Positions 1 to 5,647 of a stretch of 7,170 nt of DNA are shown here, one piece after another. This DNA is from Chitinophagales bacterium. GTDB taxonomy: Bacteria; Bacteroidota; Bacteroidia; Chitinophagales; JAHDHT01. The notes beneath the pieces are model-generated. The model was not told the origin of the DNA. It did not search any database and saw nothing but the letters and a program-made list of their open reading frames with translations. Each line of letters begins with the position of its first letter. The stretch's first letter is position 1. Made by a program: the position numbers and the translations under genes. The stretch is from the NCBI GenBank assembly GCA_020631175.1, contig JAHDHT010000085.1:1-7170 (forward strand). The letters run 5' to 3'.

Positions 1-1224
1 ACAGTAACAGATGAATTATTCGGATACTATGATTGTAGTTTAACAGCAGATCCGGTTTCAGCTAACTGTGACCCGGCAAATTGTAACTCTCAGGCTGGTA
101 CTATTATGGCTCAGTCGAACCAATATTTATGTGAAGGCGATGCAGCAATTGTAGATGCAGATGACTTTATTTTACAGCCAAGCCAGTCAGTATATTATGT
201 ATATCACACAGCCGGACCGGATATCAGCCAGGCTGATCTTCCTTTAGATCCAACTGATGTTATTCAATTCGGAAGTTTCCTTGTAAATGGAGCTGATGTT
301 TCAGGTACTGTATATGTAACTGCATTTGGAGCAACTGCTGCCGGTAATGGTGGTCCTGACTTTAATGATGTTTGTATAACCATATCTAATACAATTGAAA
401 TTAATTTCCTTGATCCTATTAGTATTGTAGTAGAAGAAGATTGTGATACTGGAAGTGGAGAATTTAGTTATACGTTTACAATAACCGGAGGTCTCCCTCA
501 AGCTGTAGCAGGGGAAACTTATTTTGTAACCGGCGACTACTTTAATGGAGATGTAGCTTATAATGACCCGGTTACTGTAGGGCCAATTTTAGATGGCGAA
601 TCTTATGCTATAAATGTAGAAGATGCAAATAACTGTACTGGTGATTTTAGTGCAATGATACAGTGTGAGAAATTACCTGTCGAATTAATTGCTTTCAATG
701 GTTCAGCTGAAACGGAAGGTAACCTGATTAAGTGGGTAACTGCTTCTGAAATTGAAAACGATTATTTCACATTATATGCCTCTCAGGATGGAATTAACTT
801 TTCTGAAATTCATATAGAAGCAGGGCAGGGAACTACTTCATCCATTTCATATTATGAATTCATGGATAGAAATGCTGAAAGTGGAGTTACTTATTATCAG
901 TTAAAACAAACAGATTTTGACGGTACAACTTCTACTACACAGATAATAACTGTTCAAAGAGGTGAAATTGCAACAGTACAAATTAATATTCTTGGAAATC
1001 CAGTTGAATCCGCTTTAAATATCAATATAAACGTTCCTTCTGAAAATGAAGTTAATATTGAAATTGTTGATTTGAATGGCAAAACAATCGAGTCAAGAGT
1101 ATTGAATTTAACTGCTGGAAACAATGTAGTTTCATTTGATGTAAACTATCTTGCACAAGGAATCTATGTTCTAAGTGTTCAAAATGGTGATTTCATTGAA
1201 AATCAACGTTTTATAAAGAATTAA
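1..1224 (+). CDS. Secreted SprB-like repeat protein with T9SS type A sorting tail (5' truncated by window edge)
   Basis: The frame is open from base 1 to the TAA at 1222-1224, so only the last 407 residues are seen. The ATG at 106 is internal, because coding sequence with conserved repeat features continues upstream of it. Residues 1-23 are the end of one repeat module (a VTDELFGYYDC segment). Residues 28-222 form a full module whose second half resembles SprB repeats (TITGG, then VEDANNCTG). Residues 225-321 are the LPVELIAFNG / NLIKWVTASE linker domain common before T9SS tails. Residues 322-407 are a type A (Por_Sec_tail-like) C-terminal sorting domain with a GNP turn, IVDLNGK, QGIYVLSV and a basic end (RFIKN). 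From the family, the product should cross the outer membrane by T9SS and be anchored or released, acting as an adhesin or matrix protein; the ligand is unknown. It is a paralogue of the next gene. The total length cannot be judged. Confidence 0.88.
   Translation, partial: TVTDELFGYYDCSLTADPVSANCDPANCNSQAGTIMAQSNQYLCEGDAAIVDADDFILQPSQSVYYVYHTAGPDISQADLPLDPTDVIQFGSFLVNGADVSGTVYVTAFGATAAGNGGPDFNDVCITISNTIEINFLDPISIVVEEDCDTGSGEFSYTFTITGGLPQAVAGETYFVTGDYFNGDVAYNDPVTVGPILDGESYAINVEDANNCTGDFSAMIQCEKLPVELIAFNGSAETEGNLIKWVTASEIENDYFTLYASQDGINFSEIHIEAGQGTTSSISYYEFMDRNAESGVTYYQLKQTDFDGTTSTTQIITVQRGEIATVQINILGNPVESALNININVPSENEVNIEIVDLNGKTIESRVLNLTAGNNVVSFDVNYLAQGIYVLSVQNGDFIENQRFIKN
82..666 (+). repeat. 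Two-part SprB-like module in the first protein (195 residues)
   Basis: Residues 28-222 of the truncated protein, bounded by Cys28 and Cys222. The first half carries AGTIM, YLCEGD, YYVYHTAG, GTVYVTAFG and GPDFNDVC. The second half starts at FLDPISIVVEEDC and runs through TITGG to VEDANNCTG. The same order of landmarks occurs three times in the next gene. A further copy must lie upstream, because bases 1-69 encode the end of one. Confidence 0.7.
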
Positions 1225-1228
1225 AATA

Positions 1229-1266
1229 AATATTGGTCGCTGTGTTGATATATAGCGACCAATATT
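1229..1266 (+). terminator. Perfect 13-bp inverted repeat, probable terminator of the first gene
   Basis: Bases 1229-1241 (AATATTGGTCGCT) are exactly complementary to 1254-1266 (AGCGACCAATATT) around a 12-base loop. It starts 5 bases after the stop codon. There is no real T-tract afterwards (GCTTGTTAATG), so classical intrinsic termination is uncertain. It could instead protect the 3' end of the mRNA. The base pairing is seen directly; the function is inferred. Confidence 0.55.
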
Positions 1267-1268
1267 GC

Positions 1269-1298
1269 TTGTTAATGATTATAAATTATTTATTTTTA
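1269..1298 (+). promoter_or_regulatory. Candidate Bacteroidota promoter for the second gene
   Basis: TTG at 1269-1271, then 19 bases, then TATTTTTA at 1291-1298. This fits the -33 TTG / -7 TAnnTTTG layout of Bacteroidota primary-sigma promoters with one mismatch, A instead of G at the last position. It would start transcription near 1304, which leaves about 25 bases of leader before the ATG at 1331 and would make the ATG at 1307 implausible as a start. Confidence 0.3.
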
Positions 1299-1319
1299 AC
1301 CCATAAATGTTCGAAACTC

Positions 1320-1324
1320 AAAGG
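1320..1324 (+). promoter_or_regulatory. Ribosome binding site deciding the start of the second gene
   Basis: AAAGG lies 6 bases before the ATG at 1331, good spacing for a Shine-Dalgarno site. The alternative ATG at 1307, preceded by CCCATAA, has no such site. Confidence 0.5.
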
Positions 1325-1330
1325 TTTATT

Positions 1331-3685
1331 ATGAAAAAGAATTTTTTACTATTTATCTTTTCTTTAATTGTATGTGCTATCGGTAGCAACAAAGCTTATG
1401 CTCAGTGTTATGCCGGTGAAATTTCTATGGCACAACAGTTCGTATGTGCAGGAGAAACATACGGTACACAGGTGATCAATAATGACCCTGTATGTGGTGT
1501 AGGTACCTATTATCTGCATTCAAGTTTACCATTATCAACTTCTAATGTACTGGCCACCAGCGGTAACGGTTTCTTCGGAACAGTTCCTGCCGGAGTTTCA
1601 TCAAACCAGATATATTACATTAGTTATGCTCAAGGTCCTGCAGATGCTGCAGGTAATGCTGATTTAAATGATCCTGGAACTGGTCTTGCTATTGGCGGTC
1701 CTTTCGAGGTTATCTTCCTAGAAGCGTTTGATATTGTAGCAAACGGTACTTGTGATCCATTAACTGGTGTAACTACTTACGAAATTACCGTTACTGGTGG
1801 TTTTGCATCTTTTGATCCACAAACTTTATTAGACATCAATACAGCATACGGTTCATTTGACGATGTTCCTGCAGGTGTTCCGGTTACTATTCAGGTGCCA
1901 CCTAACTCTGCTGTTTTTCCAATTGTTTGTTCTGATTTAAAAGGTTGTGAAGGTACACTTATCGTTGAACCAATAGATTGTATTTGTGAATCAACTGCAG
2001 GTGATATGCCTACAGGAACTACATTTGCATGTCCTGGTGAAACTGTTGGTGCTCAATCAACAGGTTTCTATTTAGAAGCAGGTGATGTTGTTTGTTATGT
2101 ATTGCATAGCGGTAACGGAAATAGTTTAGGTACTGTTTATGATGTAAACAGCACTGGTATTTTTGCTCAGCCTGCTGGTTTAGATAACAATGTAGCAGCG
2201 TACATTTCTGCTGTTGTTGGTCCTCCAACATCTTCTGGATGTCCTGATTTATCAGATCCTTGTGATGTAGCAGCAGGGGCAGAAGTTGTATTCTTAGATC
2301 CAATTTCAATCGAAGTTACTTTCGAATGTGCTGGTGATCCTGTAAATGATCCAACTTACATTGCTATTGTTACTGTAAATGGTGGATCTCCTGGATTCAA
2401 TAATAATCAGTTATACAATTTATCAGGATCTGTAAACGGTACTATCGAAACCGGAACAGCTACTGAATATGGTCCTTTCGCAGAAGGTACTCCTTTCCAG
2501 ATTTCAGCTACTGATTCTAAAGGATGTACTGATTCTTTCTTCGGAAATCCTCCAATGTGTGGTTGTGGAAATGCACCTGGTATAATGGTTCCGGCTAACA
2601 TAGTTGCTTGTGCAGGTTCTCAGGCTACAGCTACTCAAAGCGGTTCTGTATTAGCTCCTGGTGATGTAGTATGTTATGCTTTACATGATAGCCCGACTTC
2701 AACTCCAGGTACTATTTATGGTGTAAACTCTACAGGTACCTTTACTGATCAAGGTTTAGAATGTACTACATTATATATCTCTGCTATCATCGGTCAAAGC
2801 GATGGAGCTGGTTGTGTTGATTTAACTGATATTTGTACAATCGTATTACCTGGTACTCCTGTAACGTGGGTTCCTGCAGTACAAATCAATACAGTAGAAT
2901 CTTGTGACCAAACAACTGGTACTTATTCTGTTGCCTATACTATCAGCGGTGGTTATCCTGAATGTAACTCAGGTGGAACATATAACGTTTCATGTGATGA
3001 CAATCAAGTTGGTATCCCGGGTGGTACTTACACATTTGGTGAGTTTGGTGATGGCGATACTTATTGTTTAGAAGTTTCTGATCAGTTTGGATGTTCTTCT
3101 ACTTTCAATAGCCCACCTGTACAATGTACTAAATTACCTATCTCTTTATTGTCTTTAGATGGTGAAGCTATTCAGTCAGGTAACTTAATCAAGTGGGAAA
3201 CCGCTTCTGAAATCGTAAATGATTACTTCACAGTTTATAGCTCTACTAATGGTGTAGATTTCCAGGAAATTGCAACTATTGCAGGTAACGGAACTACAAG
3301 TGAAGCAAAAGCTTATGAGTATCTTGATAAAAATGCTCTTTCTGGTTTAACAATCTACAAACTTACTCAGACTGATTATGATGGTACTGTTAACGAAGTA
3401 GGAATTGTTGAAATTCTAAGAGGAGAAAATACAACTCTTAATATTAATACGATCAACCCAATGCCTGTTATCTCTGAGATGGAAGTTATGTTTTCAGCAA
3501 CAGAAGGGGAATCAACTATCGTAATTTATGATATGGTAGGTAGAATTGTAAAAGAATTCACTATCGTTTCAATAAGTGGTAACAATGTATTAGACTTAAA
3601 CGTTGCTGACATTAACTCAGGCGTTTACTTCTTATCTATTACAAATAACAACGATGTTACTACAACTAAATTTGTTAAAGATTAA
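1331..3685 (+). CDS. Secreted three-module SprB-like repeat protein with T9SS type A sorting tail
   Basis: 784 residues from the ATG at 1331. This start is chosen over the in-frame ATG at 1307 because it has an RBS and puts MKK directly before the hydrophobic core FLLFIFSLIVCAIG. Signal peptidase I would cut after AYA (residue 24), leaving an N-terminal Gln. It is not a lipoprotein, as no lipobox is present. Three modules follow at residues 26-217, 219-410 and 412-599. Each has a first half with a CxGE/CAG motif and a YxLH strand, then a SprB-like second half ending in D-x-x-GC. Residues 602-698 are the LPISLLSLDG / NLIKWETASE linker. Residues 699-784 are the T9SS type A tail (INPMP, IYDMVGR, NSGVYFLSI, TTKFVKD). 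No catalytic domain is seen. It is most likely a surface adhesin or matrix protein secreted by T9SS; the ligand is unknown. It is a tandem paralogue of the gene before it and is probably transcribed alone. Confidence 0.9.
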   Translation: MKKNFLLFIFSLIVCAIGSNKAYAQCYAGEISMAQQFVCAGETYGTQVINNDPVCGVGTYYLHSSLPLSTSNVLATSGNGFFGTVPAGVSSNQIYYISYAQGPADAAGNADLNDPGTGLAIGGPFEVIFLEAFDIVANGTCDPLTGVTTYEITVTGGFASFDPQTLLDINTAYGSFDDVPAGVPVTIQVPPNSAVFPIVCSDLKGCEGTLIVEPIDCICESTAGDMPTGTTFACPGETVGAQSTGFYLEAGDVVCYVLHSGNGNSLGTVYDVNSTGIFAQPAGLDNNVAAYISAVVGPPTSSGCPDLSDPCDVAAGAEVVFLDPISIEVTFECAGDPVNDPTYIAIVTVNGGSPGFNNNQLYNLSGSVNGTIETGTATEYGPFAEGTPFQISATDSKGCTDSFFGNPPMCGCGNAPGIMVPANIVACAGSQATATQSGSVLAPGDVVCYALHDSPTSTPGTIYGVNSTGTFTDQGLECTTLYISAIIGQSDGAGCVDLTDICTIVLPGTPVTWVPAVQINTVESCDQTTGTYSVAYTISGGYPECNSGGTYNVSCDDNQVGIPGGTYTFGEFGDGDTYCLEVSDQFGCSSTFNSPPVQCTKLPISLLSLDGEAIQSGNLIKWETASEIVNDYFTVYSSTNGVDFQEIATIAGNGTTSEAKAYEYLDKNALSGLTIYKLTQTDYDGTVNEVGIVEILRGENTTLNINTINPMPVISEMEVMFSATEGESTIVIYDMVGRIVKEFTIVSISGNNVLDLNVADINSGVYFLSITNNNDVTTTKFVKD
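1406..1981 (+). repeat. Module 1 of the second protein (192 residues)
   Basis: Residues 26-217. Landmarks are CYAGEISM, FVCAGE, GTYYLHSS, IYYISYAQG, NADLNDPG, FLEAFDIVANGTC, TVTGG, and SDLKGCEG with a closing Cys217. It lacks the two cysteines found in the GCxDLxDxC segment of modules 2 and 3, and has a C-GVG insertion before YYLH. It is the most divergent of the three copies. Confidence 0.7.
1985..2560 (+). repeat. Module 2 of the second protein (192 residues)
   Basis: Residues 219-410. Landmarks are CESTAGDM, FACPGE, GDVVCYVLHSG, GTVYDVNSTGIF, AYISAVVG, GCPDLSDPC, VVFLDPISIEVTFEC, TVNGG, and SATDSKGCTDS with a closing Cys410. Its first half is closest to that of module 3. Confidence 0.72.
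2564..3127 (+). repeat. Module 3 of the second protein (188 residues)
   Basis: Residues 412-599. Landmarks are CGNAPGIM, VACAGS, GDVVCYALHDS, GTIYGVNSTGTF, LYISAIIG, GCVDLTDIC, VESC, TISGG, and VSDQFGCSS with a closing Cys599. It carries extra cysteines at 478, 545, 555 and 579 that the other copies lack. Confidence 0.72.
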
Positions 3686-3701
3686 TAGTAAATAGATTCT
3701 G

Positions 3702-3738
3702 AAAAAGGGCAGCTTAATTTAAGTTGCCCTTTTTTTTT
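3702..3738 (+). terminator. Intrinsic terminator of the second gene
   Basis: GGGCAGCTT (3707-3715) pairs with AAGTTGCCC (3721-3729) with one G-U pair and a 5-base loop. The stem is flanked by an A-run (3702-3706) and followed by nine T residues (3730-3738). It lies 16 bases after the stop codon. The flanking A/T runs extend the stem, and the A-run opposite the T-run would also give a T-tract on the minus strand. Confidence 0.9.
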
Positions 3739-3810
3739 GCATTCACGTTTTTGGTTTATTTATTGTTAATATAAAATGAAGGATTTATCCACAAAATCAC
3801 TTTTTTGACT

Positions 3811-3818
3811 TAATTTTG
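3811..3818 (+). promoter_or_regulatory. Candidate -7 box of the pckA promoter
   Basis: TAATTTTG matches the Bacteroidota TAnnTTTG -7 consensus and lies 27 bases before the pckA ATG, so the leader would be only about 20 bases long. No TTG is found at the expected -33 distance, so the upstream element is weak or absent. An AGGAA at 3829-3833 sits 12 bases before the ATG, somewhat far for a strong ribosome binding site. Confidence 0.42.
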
Positions 3819-3845
3819 AAATCCTAACAGGAACCAAATCAAATC

Positions 3846-5459
3846 ATGGAATTAACCAAATCATCATCAAATCCATCATTGGATTACTTATCTATTGTAC
3901 CTGGTCAACTTAGCTGGAATCTTTCTCCAGCGCTTTTAGTAGAAGAAACTTTAAGACTTGATCAAGGTAAGCTTGCGGAAAATGGAGCCTTAATCGTAAA
4001 GACCGGCAAATTTACAGGTCGATCTCCTAAAGACCGGTTTATTGTTAAAGATCAAATCACTTCAGATGTCGTTGACTGGGGAGAAATCAATCAACCTTTT
4101 GAATCTGACAAATTTGACATCTTGTACAATGAAGTAACTTCTTATTTAGAAGGTAAAAATCTTTACGCAAGAGATGGAATCGCATGTACCGATTCCAAAA
4201 ATCATTTAAATGTTAGATTCGTCACCGAGAATCCTTGGCAGAATTTATTTATACATAATATGTTCATTCGACCATCAGCAGAACAGTTAGATGGTTTTGA
4301 ACCTGAATGGCATGTAATTGCAGCGCCCGGATATAAAGCAAATCCGGAAATCCACGGAACAAATAATAGTAACTTTTCAATAATCAACTTTAGCAGGAAG
4401 ACAATCATAATTGGTGGTACAGCCTATACAGGTGAAATAAAAAAGGGTATTTTTTCTGTATTGAATTTCATCCTTCCGGTTGATCGTAACATTCTTTCAA
4501 TGCATTGCTCTGCAAATGTTGGAAAGAATGAAGACACAGCAGTATTTTTCGGATTATCTGGTACAGGTAAAACAACATTATCTGCTGATCCTGCCCGTCA
4601 GTTAATTGGTGACGATGAACATGGATGGTCTGCTGAAGGAGTATTCAATTTTGAAGGAGGTTGTTATGCAAAATGTATTGATCTTACTCAAGAGAAAGAA
4701 CCGCAGATTTTCGAAGCGATCAAATTTGGTACCCTTCTTGAAAACGTAATTTTCAATGAAGACAACCGTAAAGTAGATTATTCGAAAACAGATATAACGC
4801 AAAATACGAGAGCTGCCTATCCTATCTATCATATTGATAATGTATATGAAAAAGGAACAGGATCGACTCCTAAAAATATTTTCTTTTTAACCTGTGATGC
4901 TTTTGGTGTCTTACCTCCAATTTCTAAGCTTACAAAAGCGCAGGCTATGTATCACTTTATTTCAGGGTATACGGCTAAAGTAGCCGGCACAGAAGAAGGA
5001 ATTACAGAACCGAAAACTACTTTTTCAGCATGTTTCGGGGCTCCGTTTTTACCTTTACATCCAACTTATTATGCAAAAATGCTGGGTGAGAAGATTGAAC
5101 AAAACGAAGTTAATGTATGGCTTGTTAATACCGGATGGACCGGAGGCGAATTTGGAGTAGGAGAGCGAATGAGTTTGACGTATACAAGGGCAATGATTAC
5201 AGCAGCCCTTGAGAACAAATTAGATAACGCGCAGTATAGCGAAGATCCTGTTTTTGGTCTTCATTACCCTGTATCATGTCCTGGAGTACCAGCAGAGGTA
5301 TTAAATCCACGAAATACATGGGCGGATAAAGAAGCATATGATAAAAAGGCCGGCTATCTAGCTAAACAATTTAATCGCAATTTCAAACAATTTGAGACTG
5401 AAGCCAATCAGGAAATATTATCTGCCGCACCACAGGTAGAGGCTAAGGTTTTATCTTAA
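3846..5459 (+). CDS. pckA: Phosphoenolpyruvate carboxykinase (ATP)
   Basis: 537 residues, the usual length for the ATP-dependent family (EC 4.1.1.49). It interconverts oxaloacetate + ATP with PEP + CO2 + ADP in the cytoplasm: the entry step of gluconeogenesis, or an anaplerotic reaction when run backwards. Motifs in order: substrate-binding FTGRSPKDRF (56-65, Arg59); GTAYTGEIKKG (Tyr194, Lys200); MHCSANVG with metal ligand His220; P-loop GLSGTGKTT (236-244, Lys242, Thr243); kinase-2 motif IGDDEHGW (254-261, metal ligand Asp257); NTRAAYPI (Arg322); and the nucleotide-binding RMSLTYTR (441-448). These match the active-site residues known from the E. coli enzyme, so it should be active. The ATG at 3846 is the natural start, with no in-frame extension that adds conserved sequence. 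It is a single gene behind the terminator at 3702-3738, with its own -7 box. The surface-protein neighbours are unrelated in function. Confidence 0.98.
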   Translation: MELTKSSSNPSLDYLSIVPGQLSWNLSPALLVEETLRLDQGKLAENGALIVKTGKFTGRSPKDRFIVKDQITSDVVDWGEINQPFESDKFDILYNEVTSYLEGKNLYARDGIACTDSKNHLNVRFVTENPWQNLFIHNMFIRPSAEQLDGFEPEWHVIAAPGYKANPEIHGTNNSNFSIINFSRKTIIIGGTAYTGEIKKGIFSVLNFILPVDRNILSMHCSANVGKNEDTAVFFGLSGTGKTTLSADPARQLIGDDEHGWSAEGVFNFEGGCYAKCIDLTQEKEPQIFEAIKFGTLLENVIFNEDNRKVDYSKTDITQNTRAAYPIYHIDNVYEKGTGSTPKNIFFLTCDAFGVLPPISKLTKAQAMYHFISGYTAKVAGTEEGITEPKTTFSACFGAPFLPLHPTYYAKMLGEKIEQNEVNVWLVNTGWTGGEFGVGERMSLTYTRAMITAALENKLDNAQYSEDPVFGLHYPVSCPGVPAEVLNPRNTWADKEAYDKKAGYLAKQFNRNFKQFETEANQEILSAAPQVEAKVLS

Positions 5460-5487
5460 ATTCAAAAGTGTTAAAAATTTGATCTTT

Positions 5488-5521
5488 AAAGTCGAATAAT
5501 GCAACTTATTCTGCTGACTTT
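5488..5521 (+). other. Imperfect hairpin after pckA, possible terminator
   Basis: AAAGTCGAATAA (5488-5499) pairs with TTATTC (5506-5511) and, after a 4-base bulge, with GACTTT (5516-5521), around a 6-base loop. It begins 28 bases after the pckA stop codon. No T-tract follows, so it may be a weak terminator, an mRNA 3'-end structure or chance in AT-rich DNA. Confidence 0.3.
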
Positions 5522-5555
5522 GTATCATATTATAGTATAGGTTTATGTAAAAATG

Positions 5556-5608
5556 ACTATTTATAATAGTTTTGTGTATCCTATATTATAGGTATGTATT
5601 CATACATA
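5556..5608. repeat. Cluster of three short inverted repeats upstream of the last gene
   Basis: ACTATT-tat-AATAGT (5556-5570), CCTAT-att-ATAGG (5580-5592) and TATGTAT-tc-ATACATA (5593-5608) follow one another within 53 bases, over and just downstream of the candidate -7 box. They could be operator half-sites or leader-RNA structure. The region is very AT-rich, so chance palindromes are expected to some degree. Confidence 0.35.
5567..5574 (+). promoter_or_regulatory. Candidate -7 box for the last gene
   Basis: TAGTTTTG matches the Bacteroidota TAnnTTTG consensus. It lies 73 bases before the chosen ATG at 5648, giving a leader of roughly 65 bases. No good TTG is seen at the usual -33 distance; the nearest upstream TTTG (5519-5522) is too far away. 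Confidence 0.4.
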
Positions 5609-5647
5609 TTTGTACAACCAATTGATACAACAGTAGTAACGCGCATT

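Noticed and set aside
106..108. ATG at 106 as the start of the first gene
   Set aside because: The frame is open from base 1 and the upstream residues fit the end of a repeat module; no signal peptide follows this ATG.
301..501. Minus-strand open frame of 66 codons
   Set aside because: Opposite to the well-supported surface-protein gene; low-complexity product, with no ribosome site or family resemblance.
1331..1411. Lipoprotein signal at the start of the second gene
   Set aside because: Cys26 is preceded by AYAQ and the earlier Cys by LIV. Neither fits a lipobox, which needs Gly, Ala or Ser just before Cys, so signal peptidase I cleavage after AYA is favoured.
2019..2601. Two minus-strand open frames inside the second gene
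   Set aside because: They mirror the biased codons of the modules (Gln/Leu-rich product), and the plus-strand gene is certain.
1985..3127. Recent tandem DNA duplication of modules 2 and 3
   Set aside because: Similarity is clear in protein but only patchy in DNA (for example 2080-2110 against 2661-2690), so the duplication is old.
1..3685. A defence, toxin or enzymatic system formed by the repeat proteins
   Set aside because: No catalytic motif, nuclease, immunity-like partner or transmembrane component is visible. The domains are all repeat, linker and sorting types.
4202..4832. Two minus-strand open frames inside pckA
   Set aside because: The plus strand encodes a fully conserved enzyme here; the reverse products resemble nothing.
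3846..5459. GTP-dependent type of PEP carboxykinase
   Set aside because: The length of 537 residues and the P-loop GLSGTGKTT plus RMSLTYTR pattern belong to the ATP-dependent family.
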